Shown here piece after piece: positions 25,173 through 34,086 of a stretch of DNA of 64,000 bases. Every line of letters starts with the position of its first letter. The first letter of the stretch is position 1. The notes under the pieces were generated by a model that ran no database searches, was not told the origin of the DNA, and saw nothing but the letters and a program-made list of their open reading frames with translations. The DNA is from Clostridia bacterium (GTDB taxonomy: Bacteria; Bacillota; Clostridia; Oscillospirales; CAG-272). The stretch covers positions 1 to 64,000 of the forward strand of contig JAFVTI010000034.1 of the NCBI GenBank assembly GCA_017503325.1, in the 5' to 3' direction. Both the position numbers and the translations under genes were made by a program.

Positions 25173-26300
25173 TCATTCACACGGATTGTATTTGATATAT
25201 CTGTACTCACCCGTGACTACGTTGACGATCAGCATATCTGACTCCCAAACGCCGCCGTCATAGACGCACCACGTCAGAATCCCTACCCAATCGCCGCTGC
25301 ACAGCTGATTGTTTTGGTGCGACGACATGCCCATGATCGGGCAATCGTCTACGTGGCATAAAAGGTGCTTATCCGAGCCGTCCAGATTCATCACGTACAC
25401 GTTACCGCCAAGCGTATCGTAAGAGGTGCCGTACTCGTCCGAATACCAGATCTCAGGATTGTCCACCTGCTTGAAATACAGGATCTTATCGCCGTAAAAG
25501 TAGAACCAATCCAGCTTTTCATCCGAAACCACGATCTCCTCTCCGGTCGAGTGGTCCTTACGGTATAATGCTTGAATACATTTTTCCTCTGCAGACCAAT
25601 CCCACCTGAACGTATATTTGCCGTAAGGTCGGCTGAAATTCATGACGTATATGTCCTCGTCATTGCCGTCAAGATCGGTGGAAAAATATTCGTTTCCCCA
25701 TCTCCAGACGATCCTGTCTGCCTCAATGTCATAGATCCTTGCAGAGGCATGGCCGCAATCAATGGTTTCAAGTGCGCCGCTTTGCGTGTCCAGTCTGTAA
25801 TACGTATAGTCAAACTCCTCTTCAACGCCCGTGGGCAGCTTTTCCCAAAAATACAGATAATAATCATAGGCAAAGGGGCTGCCGATCATGCCGTTCGAGG
25901 TGCGTATCTCCTCCACCTTCATATTGTCTCCGTTATAGGAGCGCAGGTGGACCTGACCGTCAATTTCCACTCTGTAATACAGCGTGTTTCCGATAGCCGA
26001 CATTCCGGTCCAATCGACGGCGAATTGGCAAGATGATTGATACGGATCGTGCGTGCAGAACGGATCCTGACAAACGGTCGAGACCGTACCCGTGGGGATG
26101 TGATATTTGAGCAGCACATCGTTTACCGAATGGAATATGTACTCTCCCGGGACTGTGCCTGTTCCAATCTCTCCGTCCTCCATCGCACTTGACGTGATTT
26201 TTTCATGCGTCGGCCGCTCGGGGCGCTGCACCTTTTGCTCGCAGGAGCCAAGCAGGATGCAGAGCAGGGCAAGGGTGATGGGGAATAATTTTTGTCTCAT
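25173..26300 (-). CDS. Lipoprotein of the double-permease cluster, paralogue C
   Basis: 375 residues, from ATG 26300 after a perfect GAAAGGAGG site; the signal peptide ends CILLGSC with Cys20. It aligns end to end with paralogue A: QRPERPTHE, GTVPGEY, KYHIPTGTV, C77-x4-C82-x-H84-x6-C91, VVTGEYRYIKYNPCE. The mature protein has many aromatic beta-strand repeats (YYRLDTQSGALE, for example), suggesting a propeller-like fold. It is first in the cluster and follows the typA terminator; I see no strong promoter before it. Likely a recent duplication of paralogue A. Function unknown. Confidence 0.75.
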   Translation of the reverse strand: MRQKLFPITLALLCILLGSCEQKVQRPERPTHEKITSSAMEDGEIGTGTVPGEYIFHSVNDVLLKYHIPTGTVSTVCQDPFCTHDPYQSSCQFAVDWTGMSAIGNTLYYRVEIDGQVHLRSYNGDNMKVEEIRTSNGMIGSPFAYDYYLYFWEKLPTGVEEEFDYTYYRLDTQSGALETIDCGHASARIYDIEADRIVWRWGNEYFSTDLDGNDEDIYVMNFSRPYGKYTFRWDWSAEEKCIQALYRKDHSTGEEIVVSDEKLDWFYFYGDKILYFKQVDNPEIWYSDEYGTSYDTLGGNVYVMNLDGSDKHLLCHVDDCPIMGMSSHQNNQLCSGDWVGILTWCVYDGGVWESDMLIVNVVTGEYRYIKYNPCE

Positions 26301-26388
26301 AAGGGCCTCCTTTCTCAAAAGCACGCAGGACATAATACCTCTCCACCTATATAGACGGCATTTTTTGAAAAACCATCACGTTTTTTGC

Positions 26389-26421
26389 AAAAAAGACTCT
26401 CCCAAATGCTTTGGGAGAGTC
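26389..26421 (-). terminator. Terminator of typA
   Basis: 12-bp arms (26395-26406, 26410-26421), TGC loop, then six T on the minus strand, 16 bp past the typA stop. Confidence 0.88.
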
Positions 26422-26436
26422 CTTGCGTATCAAATT

Positions 26437-28284
26437 TTATTTGCCCTGCTCCATTGCGCGGCGCTTGCGCATCATTTCCTTCATACGCAGCTCGGTATTC
26501 AGGATCTTCTTGCGTAGACGGATGGACTTGGGGGTGATCTCGATCAGGTCGTCGTCGGTGATGTACTCGATCGCCTCCTCCAGCGTCATGATGATGGGGG
26601 GCGTGAGCAGCAGCTTTTCGTCCGCACCCGCGCTTCGAATGGCGGTCAGGTGCTTTTCCTTACAGGGGTTGACGGCAATGTCGTCGTTCTTGGGGTTCTC
26701 GCCCACGATCATGCCCTCGTATACGGCGGTCTGAGGACCTACGAACAGTCTGCCGCGCTCCTGGGTCTGGTACAGACCGTAGCGGGTGGTCTCGCCTGCC
26801 TCGGATGCGATCAGGGAGCCGGTGAACTTCATGGTGATCTCACCGCGGTAGGGCTCGTAGCCTGCGAAAATGGTGTTGATGGTGCCTTCGCCGTGGGTGG
26901 CGGTCAAGAATTCGGAGCGGTAGCCGAACAGGCAACGGGAGGGAATGAGGTATTCGATTCTCATGCGGTTGCCCGAGCCTAAGGGGTTCATTTCAAGCAG
27001 ATCGCCCTTGCGCTGGCCCAGCTTTTCCACAACGGCACCAACGTACTCGTTGGGCACGTCCAGCGTGACGCGCTCCATGGGCTCGCACTTTTCGCCGTCG
27101 ATCTCCTGGAACAGCACGCGGGGGTTGGAGCATGCCAGCTCAAAGCCCTCACGGCGCATGGTCTCCAGCAGAATGGAGAGGTGCATTTCGCCTCTGCCCG
27201 CAACGCGGAACTCGTCGGTGGTGTCACCGTCGCTCACGCGCAGGGAAACGTCCTTGAGCAGCTCGCGGTAGAGTCTGTCGCGGATCTGACGGGAGGTGAC
27301 GAACTTGCCTTCCTTGCCTGCCAGAGGGGAATTGTTGACTGCGAAGGTCATTTCCATGGTAGGCTCGCTGACCTTGACGAATTCAAGCGGCTCGGGGCAG
27401 GTAGTCGAGGTGATGGTGTCACCGATCGAGATCTCGCCCGCGCCGGAGAAGCAAACGATGTCGCCCACCTTGGCCTCTTCAACGGGTACGCGGTTGAGGC
27501 CGTCGATCTGCATGACCGTGACGATGCGGATCTTTTTGGGAGCTGCATCGGAGTAGTAGTTGCAGATCAGTGCGTCCTGATTGACCTTGAGGCAGCCGCG
27601 CTCAATGCGACCGATGCCGATTCTGCCCACAAAGTCGTTGTAGTCGATCGAGGAGACCAGCAGCTGCAGCTCACCCTCCTCGTCGCCCTCGGGGGCGGGG
27701 ATATAGTCCACGATGGTCTCAAACAGGGGAGTGAGGTCATCGCCCAGGTTATCGGGATCAAAGGAGGCCTTGCCCTCTCTGCCCGAGCAGTAAAGCATGG
27801 GGGAATCCAGCTGCTCGTCGCTGGCATTCAGGTCGATCAGAAGCTCAAGGATCTCGTCCTCCACCTCGCCAAGGCGGGCGTCGGGCTTGTCGATCTTGTT
27901 GATGCAAACGATGACACGGTGGTTGAGCTCCAGCGCGCGCTGCAGCACGAAACGCGTCTGAGGCATGGGACCCTCTGCTGCGTCAACCAGCAGAATCACG
28001 CCGCTGACCATCTTGAGCACTCTCTCCACCTCGCCGCCAAAGTCAGCGTGGCCGGGGGTGTCGATGATGTTGATCTTGGTGTCCTTATAATGTACGGCGG
28101 TGTTCTTTGCGAGAATGGTAATGCCGCGCTCCTTTTCCAAAGCGCCCGAGTCCATGACGCGGGTCACGGTCTCCTGGTTGTCGCGGTAAATACCGCCCTG
28201 CTGTAAAAGTCCGTCGACAAGGGTGGTCTTACCGTGGTCAACGTGCGCGATGATTGCAATGTTTCTCAAATCGTTTCTGATCAT
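26437..28284 (-). CDS. typA: Ribosome-associated GTPase TypA/BipA
   Basis: 615 residues, the usual length. The N-terminal GTPase shows [24 protein letters not shown] (switch I), [14 protein letters not shown] and NKIDKPDA, followed by the EF-G-like domains and the TypA-specific C-terminal region. It binds the ribosome in the cytoplasm and helps assembly and stress adaptation. ATG 28284 follows TTTGGAGAAGCAT; a TTG six codons earlier is less likely. Monocistronic, ended by its own terminator. Confidence 0.96.
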   Translation of the reverse strand: MIRNDLRNIAIIAHVDHGKTTLVDGLLQQGGIYRDNQETVTRVMDSGALEKERGITILAKNTAVHYKDTKINIIDTPGHADFGGEVERVLKMVSGVILLVDAAEGPMPQTRFVLQRALELNHRVIVCINKIDKPDARLGEVEDEILELLIDLNASDEQLDSPMLYCSGREGKASFDPDNLGDDLTPLFETIVDYIPAPEGDEEGELQLLVSSIDYNDFVGRIGIGRIERGCLKVNQDALICNYYSDAAPKKIRIVTVMQIDGLNRVPVEEAKVGDIVCFSGAGEISIGDTITSTTCPEPLEFVKVSEPTMEMTFAVNNSPLAGKEGKFVTSRQIRDRLYRELLKDVSLRVSDGDTTDEFRVAGRGEMHLSILLETMRREGFELACSNPRVLFQEIDGEKCEPMERVTLDVPNEYVGAVVEKLGQRKGDLLEMNPLGSGNRMRIEYLIPSRCLFGYRSEFLTATHGEGTINTIFAGYEPYRGEITMKFTGSLIASEAGETTRYGLYQTQERGRLFVGPQTAVYEGMIVGENPKNDDIAVNPCKEKHLTAIRSAGADEKLLLTPPIIMTLEEAIEYITDDDLIEITPKSIRLRKKILNTELRMKEMMRKRRAMEQGK

Positions 28285-28327
28285 ATGCTTCTCCAAATTC
28301 AAAATTTGACATAATACGCTATCTTAA

Positions 28328-28336
28328 TTATTATAG
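28328..28336 (-). promoter_or_regulatory. Extended -10 of typA
   Basis: Minus strand TGCTATAAT about 45 bp before the start codon. The -35 region is not consensus. Confidence 0.55.
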
Positions 28337-28409
28337 CACACTTTTGCGCAAAAATACACAAGTGAAATCACGATTTTCACAAAATCCGCAAGAATTCGCT
28401 TGTGCAAAA

Positions 28410-28438
28410 TTGACAAAACGGGGGTGGTATGATATAAT
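28410..28438 (+). promoter_or_regulatory. Promoter of the HAD phosphatase gene
   Basis: TTGACA (28410-28415), 17-bp spacer, TATAAT (28433-28438). Confidence 0.85.
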
Positions 28439-28467
28439 GAAAGAACAAATGAAACGAGGTGATCTTT

Positions 28468-29130
28468 GTGATAAAAGCTATCATTTTTGACCTGGACGGG
28501 ACGGTTGCGGACACCATATCCGCCATTCGCGAGGGTGTCAATCTGACCATGGAGCAGCTGGGGTATCCCGTGCACACCGACGCGGGTATCCGCCGCTTTA
28601 TCAATCACGGTGCGCGCGAGCTGATCCGACAGGCGCTGCCCGCAGACGTGGGCAGCGATCCCGCACGCGTGGACGAGGCACTGGACGTGTATCAGGGCAT
28701 GTATGAAAGAACGTATAAAAACACCAACCTTTGCTACGACGGTATGGCACAGGCCATGACCGAGCTTGCAAAGTCATATCCGCTGGCGATTCTGTCCAAC
28801 AAGCAGGACAGAATGGTCAAAGGGCTTGCCGCGCAGCTGTTGCCTGCGGGCGTGGTCAAAATCGCGCAGGGGCAGGTGGAGGGCGTGCCGACAAAGCCTG
28901 ATCCCACCGCCGTGTGGCAGGTGTGCCGCGCGCTGGGTGTTGCACCCGCAGAGTGTGCCTTTGTGGGGGATAGCGACGTGGATATGCACACCGCCATCAA
29001 CGCAGGATGCCTGCCCGTGGGGGTCGAGTGGGGCTACCGTGGGGCGGACGTGCTGATCGAAGCGGGCGCGAAGGTGCTGGTTAAGACTCCGAGTGAATTG
29101 GTGAGTGTGATTCGCCGCTTGGCCGAGTGA
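28468..29130 (+). CDS. HAD family hydrolase, phosphoglycolate phosphatase-like
   Basis: 220 residues. Motif I IIFDLDGTVADT (nucleophile Asp in the DLD pair), motif II LSNK, the lysine of motif III, and motif IV GDSDVDMHTAINAG identify a HAD phosphatase with an alpha-helical cap, as in PGP and beta-phosphoglucomutase relatives. I start at GTG 28468, six bases after GAGGTG; another GTG lies nine bases earlier. The substrate is a small phosphorylated metabolite, unknown. Confidence 0.88.
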   Translation: MIKAIIFDLDGTVADTISAIREGVNLTMEQLGYPVHTDAGIRRFINHGARELIRQALPADVGSDPARVDEALDVYQGMYERTYKNTNLCYDGMAQAMTELAKSYPLAILSNKQDRMVKGLAAQLLPAGVVKIAQGQVEGVPTKPDPTAVWQVCRALGVAPAECAFVGDSDVDMHTAINAGCLPVGVEWGYRGADVLIEAGAKVLVKTPSELVSVIRRLAE

Positions 29131-29155
29131 TATCCTTTGACGGAAGGGTAAAGGG

Positions 29156-29188
29156 ATGGCGTGATACTCTGTCTGAGTATCACGCCAT
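29156..29188. terminator. Hairpin terminator between convergent genes
   Basis: 14-bp perfect arms (29156-29169, 29175-29188) with loop TGTCT; T-rich but interrupted tail on the + strand. Confidence 0.65.
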
Positions 29189-29200
29189 TTATCTTTATTC

Positions 29201-30907
29201 TTATTTGATCAAGTGTCTCTTGATCTTCTTGGAGGTGGTTTTTTCGAACTCGGTGGAGCGGAATTCGATGATGCGGATCTGCTTGTAAGCAACCAGCTTC
29301 TTGTTGAGCTCCTTGATCTGATCCGAAATGGTGGCCTGGATCTGCTCCTGGGTTGCATCCTTGTCGAACTTGTCAAAGTTGGGATAGATCACAGCGGTCA
29401 GCTTGACGCCGTCGTCGCTCTGTCTGCCAATGACAACGCACTCTGCAATGGTGTCGATGTTCTCAAGGTATTCTTCCATTTCCTCGGGGAATACGTTCTT
29501 ACCGTTCTCCAGAACGATCACGGACTTCTTTCTTCCCGTGATAAAGATGTACTTGTCCTCGTCCATGTAACCAAGGTCACCGGTACGGAACCAGCCGTCT
29601 CTGGTGAACGCCTTCTTGGTCTCTTCCTCGTTCTTGTAGTAGCCCAGCATGACGTTGTCACCCTTGACCTGGATCTCACCGATGGTGCGACCCTGATCGT
29701 CGATGTGATCGGGCTCGATACGAACGCGGCAGCACTCAACGGCAGGGCCTACCGAGCCCAGCTTGGGTGCAAAGTAGGGGTTGACGGCAACCAGAGGAGA
29801 GCACTCGGTAATGCCGTAGCCCTCGCAGATCTGAATGCCGAAAGCGTCAAAGTCGGCAACAACCGAGGTGTTGAGCGGTGCACCGCCCGAAATGATCTTG
29901 ACAAGTCTGCCGCCAAATGCGCCTGTTACGTCCTTGAAAAGACCTGTACCGATGTCGATACCCATCTTTCTTGCGGCACCGGATACCTTGATGGCACCCT
30001 TGAGCACCTTGTCCTTGCCCTTCTTGCGTGCGGTTTCCCAAATTCTCTTGTCCATGGTGTTGACGAACAGGGGTACCAGGGGCAGGCCGGTGGGCTTGAA
30101 CTGCTCAAAGTTACGCATAACGTGCTTGAGAGAATCGTTGATGCAGACCTCCATACCGTAGATCAGAGCCGCGATGTCAATGCAAAGCTCGTAGGTATGG
30201 TGAATGGGGAGCACGGAAACAATGGTGTCCTCCTTGCAGAAGTCAACGCAGGAGCAAGCAGCATTGGCAGCAGCGATGACGTTGTTTTCGCAAAGCATGA
30301 CGCACTTGGAGGAGCCGGTTGTACCCGAGGTGAACAGCATGACTGCCATGCGTTGCAGGTCCTTGGGGGTCTTGAGCGCGTAGTGATTATCGTGAATGTG
30401 CTGCTGACCAAGGGCGACGATGTCGTCAAACTCCTTGACCTTGGCGTTGTCGCGATAAGAGAGCTTTTCGGTGTGAACGGGAATGAAGTACTGAACGGAG
30501 GGGTGAGTTTCCACGGTCTCCTTGAACTTTTCGTTCATGCAAGCCGTGTAGACCACTGCATCAGCCTCTGCAAAGGACATAAAGCCCTCCAGCTCGGAAA
30601 CTGCCACTTCCTTATCCATGGGGATTGCAACGCCGCCTGCTGCAATGGTTGCAAGGTAGGTAGCGATCCATTCGGGGCAGGATTCACCAACGATGGCGAT
30701 TCTCTTGCCGGCAAGACCCATAGCGTCAAAGCCTGCAGCCAGCTCGGTGATCAGATCGGAAAAGTCGCGGTAGGACATAGCAAGCAGCTGCTTGCCTCTG
30801 TAATAGCGGAAGGCCACCTTTGCGCCGTGGGATCTGAAAATGTGCGTCAGATCGCGAACGTCCTTGGCAGGGGTATAGATTCTGGGTGTTTTTTTGCGTA
30901 CGAGCAT
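29201..30907 (-). CDS. Long-chain acyl-CoA synthetase (AMP-binding enzyme)
   Basis: 568 residues. The adenylate-forming signature LFTSGTTGSSKCVML (near residue 190), the YGITECSPL motif (near 364), GWFRTGDLGY and the C-terminal hinge GRKKSVIVLENGKN (near 459) are present. It activates a fatty acid with ATP to acyl-AMP and then acyl-CoA. I use ATG 30907 (MLVRKK) since GAAAGGATG precedes it and the promoter lies between it and the longer frame start. Monocistronic, divergent from a flavin reductase. Confidence 0.9.
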   Translation of the reverse strand: MLVRKKTPRIYTPAKDVRDLTHIFRSHGAKVAFRYYRGKQLLAMSYRDFSDLITELAAGFDAMGLAGKRIAIVGESCPEWIATYLATIAAGGVAIPMDKEVAVSELEGFMSFAEADAVVYTACMNEKFKETVETHPSVQYFIPVHTEKLSYRDNAKVKEFDDIVALGQQHIHDNHYALKTPKDLQRMAVMLFTSGTTGSSKCVMLCENNVIAAANAACSCVDFCKEDTIVSVLPIHHTYELCIDIAALIYGMEVCINDSLKHVMRNFEQFKPTGLPLVPLFVNTMDKRIWETARKKGKDKVLKGAIKVSGAARKMGIDIGTGLFKDVTGAFGGRLVKIISGGAPLNTSVVADFDAFGIQICEGYGITECSPLVAVNPYFAPKLGSVGPAVECCRVRIEPDHIDDQGRTIGEIQVKGDNVMLGYYKNEEETKKAFTRDGWFRTGDLGYMDEDKYIFITGRKKSVIVLENGKNVFPEEMEEYLENIDTIAECVVIGRQSDDGVKLTAVIYPNFDKFDKDATQEQIQATISDQIKELNKKLVAYKQIRIIEFRSTEFEKTTSKKIKRHLIK

Positions 30908-30986
30908 AATGATACATCCTTTCTTCGGCAGATCTCTCCGCCCATATATAATCGTGTTACATTTGAAACATTTCCATACATAATCA

Positions 30987-31015
30987 ATTATACACAATTC
31001 TGGAGAATTTGTCAA
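30987..31015 (-). promoter_or_regulatory. Promoter of the acyl-CoA synthetase gene
   Basis: Minus strand TTGACA (31010-31015), 17-bp spacer, TATAAT (30987-30992). Confidence 0.85.
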
Positions 31016-31027
31016 GAGTATTTTATC

Positions 31028-31056
31028 TTGACAGCGTGACGGCGGCGTGATATAAT
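31028..31056 (+). promoter_or_regulatory. Promoter of the flavin reductase gene
   Basis: TTGACA (31028-31033), 17-bp spacer, TATAAT (31051-31056). Confidence 0.85.
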
Positions 31057-31088
31057 CAAGAAAAAGACGAGAAATCAGGGAGAATTTT

Positions 31089-31679
31089 ATGGCAAAGATC
31101 AAATGGCGCGGCGGCGCGCTGCTCGCCCCTGCTCCTCCCGCGCTTGTGAGTTGCGGTGATATGGAGCATTCCAATGCGCTTGCGGTGGCCTGGACGGGGA
31201 TTATCAACACGGTTCCGCCCAAGACCTATATTTCGGTGCGCCCCGGCAGATACTCCTACTCTATGATCCGGGAAAGCGGGGAATTCGTCATTAACCTGAC
31301 AAGCGCGGATATGATCAAGGCCCTGGACGGCTGCGGCATGCTGACGGGGGCCAAGGTGGACAAATTCAAAAAATTCGGTCTTGAAAAGCAGGAGGCAAGC
31401 GAGGTGAAGTGCCCGTTGGTGGCGCAGAGCCCGCTCTCGCTGGAGTGCCGCGTGACCGACGTTATTGAGCTTGGCTCGCATCATATGTTCTTGGCCGACG
31501 TGGTGGCTGTGGACGTGGAGGAGAGTCTGATCGATCAGCACGGAAAGCTGCGATTGGATAAGGCCAATCTTGCGGCCTTTGCGCACGGCGAATATTTTGC
31601 GCTTGGCAAAAAGATCGGGGAATTCGGCTTCTCGGTCAGAAAAAAGAAAAAGATGCCCCCAAAGGGGAAGAAATCATAA
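31089..31679 (+). CDS. Flavin reductase-like / flavoredoxin family protein
   Basis: 196 residues of the FMN-binding split-barrel type: an N-terminal start ALLAPAPPALVSCGD, NALAVAWTGIINTVPPK, then YISVRPGRYSYSMI, the usual order in flavoredoxins. The protein ends in a very basic tail (VRKKKKMPPKGKKS). It probably binds FMN and transfers electrons or reduces a flavin in the cytoplasm. RBS GGGAGAA is before the ATG. Single gene with its own promoter and terminator. Confidence 0.85.
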   Translation: MAKIKWRGGALLAPAPPALVSCGDMEHSNALAVAWTGIINTVPPKTYISVRPGRYSYSMIRESGEFVINLTSADMIKALDGCGMLTGAKVDKFKKFGLEKQEASEVKCPLVAQSPLSLECRVTDVIELGSHHMFLADVVAVDVEESLIDQHGKLRLDKANLAAFAHGEYFALGKKIGEFGFSVRKKKKMPPKGKKS

Positions 31680-31681
31680 GG

Positions 31682-31715
31682 AAAGGGAGAATTTGCGAAA
31701 ATTCTCCCTTTTTTA
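31682..31715. terminator. Bidirectional terminator
   Basis: AAAGGGAGAATTT paired with AAATTCTCCCTTT (31699-31711), followed by T. It separates the flavin reductase from the convergent GH43 gene. Confidence 0.85.
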
Positions 31716-31726
31716 CTTTTATCGCT

Positions 31727-33937
31727 TCAATTTTTGGTAATACGAATATTATCCACGTCAAAGCAGGTCCATCCGCGTGCAATGAGATGGATCTCACGGT
31801 CAGTGGTGACCAATGCGTCGGTCACGTCGAGCAGCAGAGCACCGTTTGCATCCATTAGCTTGACCGTGCGCATATATGTGTAGTCACTTGCCGGATACGA
31901 GCCTTGGTCGCCAAGCTCCGCATAGCAGAGCAGCTGATTGTTGACGAAAATATTGATCCTGTCACCGTTGTCTTCGATTGTGAAGGTGTTGAATTCGTTC
32001 CCCAACGCCAAATCAAAGAATACGGATTGCGAGGCAACCTTGTAGCCGTCCCCCTCGGGCAGGTATTGCTTGATCGCAATACGTACACCGTTTTCGGTGG
32101 GATAGAGCATGATGCCGCTGCCACCAACCAAGAGATTGGTATCCTCTTCGTGATGAGCCAGCTTGCGATCAGCGCTGCGTACCGCAATACCGCCAAGGCG
32201 CTCCGAGGGACCGCCTACCGTTTCGCTGCTCAGCAGTCGCCAATCCAGCGAAAGGGTATAATTGTCGGCCAGCGCACCGTTCTTGAGGCCGGCCACAAAA
32301 TAGGCAGTATTGCGCAAAAAGCGATTGCCGTCCTTCTCGGTGACCGTAGCTGCGGGGCGACCGATCTCTGAGTAAAGCGAGAACAGCACGCTCCAGGTAT
32401 TTCCGAAGGTCCCGCTCAACTCCGTGGTGCCTGCTTCAAGATCCTCAAAATCGCAAGTGCTTGAATAAACTGTGGGTGCGACTTCAATAAAGGCACGAAC
32501 GGGATAGGTTTGGCTGCCAAGCGTAGCGGTGCCATTGATCACAGCCTCACCGGAAACGGACGTATCAACCTCTCCTTCCCACATGGCCTGTGCGCTCGTG
32601 CGGAATCCATTGCCCATCAGAACGTCAACAAAGGAGGGAAGCGCGTACGTATTGCCAACCGAGGTGTAACCCCATACGTCAAGCGCCTTGAGCGCTTGGG
32701 GCGCAGAGTCCTCTGCATCATACTTCACGGTCTGTTCCCCATGTGTAGGGCCGAGAATGGGCGCATTGGTTGCAGGATCAATGGCGATCAGACCGTATGC
32801 CTCATCGAAAATCACCTTGTCGATGGTCATCTGTACGCCCTGTACAACTCCACCGCCTGTGACGTGTGCTGCGATCCAAAGACCGCCGTCCGGGCCTTGG
32901 AAGATCGAGTTATGACCGCATTCACGGTATTTGTCCTGGTGCAGGTAGTATCCGTCTTGATATTTGCCGCCGTAATAGTCGCAGCGCTCTTGGCTCATGG
33001 CACCGTACATGGGATTTTCGTACATGGTCCAAGGGCCGTTGATATCATCCGCAACCGCAACACCGATCTCGTATCCTCTTGCCCATGTGGAGTAGAAGCA
33101 GTAGTAGCGTCCCTCGTGCTTGAGTACGTAAGGCCCTTCAAAGCCAACGTCAGGGCGTTCGGCATTCCATTTGTCTGAATTGGGGATGGGAGAGATGATC
33201 TGCTTTGCAGAGGACAAAAAGTGCAGATTTTCAAGATCAAATTTTGCCATCCATATGCCCGAGGCAAACAGGTAAATCTGTCCGTCGTCATCGGCAAACA
33301 GATGGGCATCGTTGCCAAGTGCCAGCGGTGCGTTGGGATTCATAATGGTGTAGGGGCCTTCAATGCTGTCAGCTACGGCAAACAAAAAGCCGTGATTGCT
33401 GCCGTCCAAAGCGCAGCAGTTGACGGTGACGTAATACTTCCCGTTATGTGCAAACAGCTCGGGCGCCCAAAAGCGCTCGCTGTACCATTTGTTTTCAGAC
33501 TGATCGGGTGTTTTGACGATATAATCAATAAACTCCCAATGCAAAAGGTCGGTGGATCTGTAAAGCGGAACCCCCTTGGTACGGTCGGCCTGGTTTTCTT
33601 CCATGCCGTAGGGAGGGAGTGTGCCCGTCATGTACCAAGCGTTATCAACCTTTAAGATAAAGGGGTCACGAACGTGATCCACGCCGCTGTTGTTTTGATA
33701 GCTCAGCGGATTTGCCCATGTAAAGCTTTCGCTGTCGGGGGTGGGCTCAACAAGCTCGGTTGTTACGGGTTCGGTCACGCTTTGCGTACCTCCTTGTGTG
33801 GATTCAGATGGTTCGGTGTGCGGCGGCTTTTCCTGCGGTGTGCAGGAGCACAGCAGCGCAAGTGCCAGCGTGCTTGTCAGCAGAATCCTGATGAATGAAC
33901 GAAAATGGGGACTTGCCTTTTTTCGGGAATGCTTCAT
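31727..33937 (-). CDS. GH43-like glycoside hydrolase lipoprotein
   Basis: 736 residues. The signal peptide ends LLCSC with Cys32, so the enzyme is surface-anchored, followed by a Thr/Glu/Pro linker. The five-bladed propeller of GH43 starts with VRDPFIL (Asp91, expected base); WAPELF and FEGPYVLKH (expected acid Glu) follow. The last 250 residues form a beta-sandwich of concanavalin or DUF1080-like type. Likely an arabinosidase, xylosidase or galactosidase on plant glycans. It is transcribed away from an AraC-type gene, its probable regulator. Confidence 0.85.
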   Translation of the reverse strand: MKHSRKKASPHFRSFIRILLTSTLALALLCSCTPQEKPPHTEPSESTQGGTQSVTEPVTTELVEPTPDSESFTWANPLSYQNNSGVDHVRDPFILKVDNAWYMTGTLPPYGMEENQADRTKGVPLYRSTDLLHWEFIDYIVKTPDQSENKWYSERFWAPELFAHNGKYYVTVNCCALDGSNHGFLFAVADSIEGPYTIMNPNAPLALGNDAHLFADDDGQIYLFASGIWMAKFDLENLHFLSSAKQIISPIPNSDKWNAERPDVGFEGPYVLKHEGRYYCFYSTWARGYEIGVAVADDINGPWTMYENPMYGAMSQERCDYYGGKYQDGYYLHQDKYRECGHNSIFQGPDGGLWIAAHVTGGGVVQGVQMTIDKVIFDEAYGLIAIDPATNAPILGPTHGEQTVKYDAEDSAPQALKALDVWGYTSVGNTYALPSFVDVLMGNGFRTSAQAMWEGEVDTSVSGEAVINGTATLGSQTYPVRAFIEVAPTVYSSTCDFEDLEAGTTELSGTFGNTWSVLFSLYSEIGRPAATVTEKDGNRFLRNTAYFVAGLKNGALADNYTLSLDWRLLSSETVGGPSERLGGIAVRSADRKLAHHEEDTNLLVGGSGIMLYPTENGVRIAIKQYLPEGDGYKVASQSVFFDLALGNEFNTFTIEDNGDRINIFVNNQLLCYAELGDQGSYPASDYTYMRTVKLMDANGALLLDVTDALVTTDREIHLIARGWTCFDVDNIRITKN

Positions 33938-33986
33938 GATTTGTCCTTTCTGCGTATGTGTGACGCCTGATGTTTTGCAAAAAAGA

Positions 33987-34015
33987 TTGACTGATTTGGA
34001 ATCCCATGGTATTAT
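33987..34015 (+). promoter_or_regulatory. Promoter of the second AraC-type regulator
   Basis: TTGACT (33987-33992), 17-bp spacer, TATTAT (34010-34015). It implies translation starts after about 34022. Confidence 0.7.
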
Positions 34016-34086
34016 TATATCACACGCAAGGCTTGACGCATAGAATATTCTTGCGGGAAACTTCTGAAAAATATACGAAAATTGTG

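Noticed and set aside
27181..28206. Open frame of 341 codons on the + strand
   Set aside because: It is opposite typA, which is unmistakable.
29213..31039. Open frame of 608 codons on the + strand
   Set aside because: It is antisense to the acyl-CoA synthetase, which has clear adenylation motifs.
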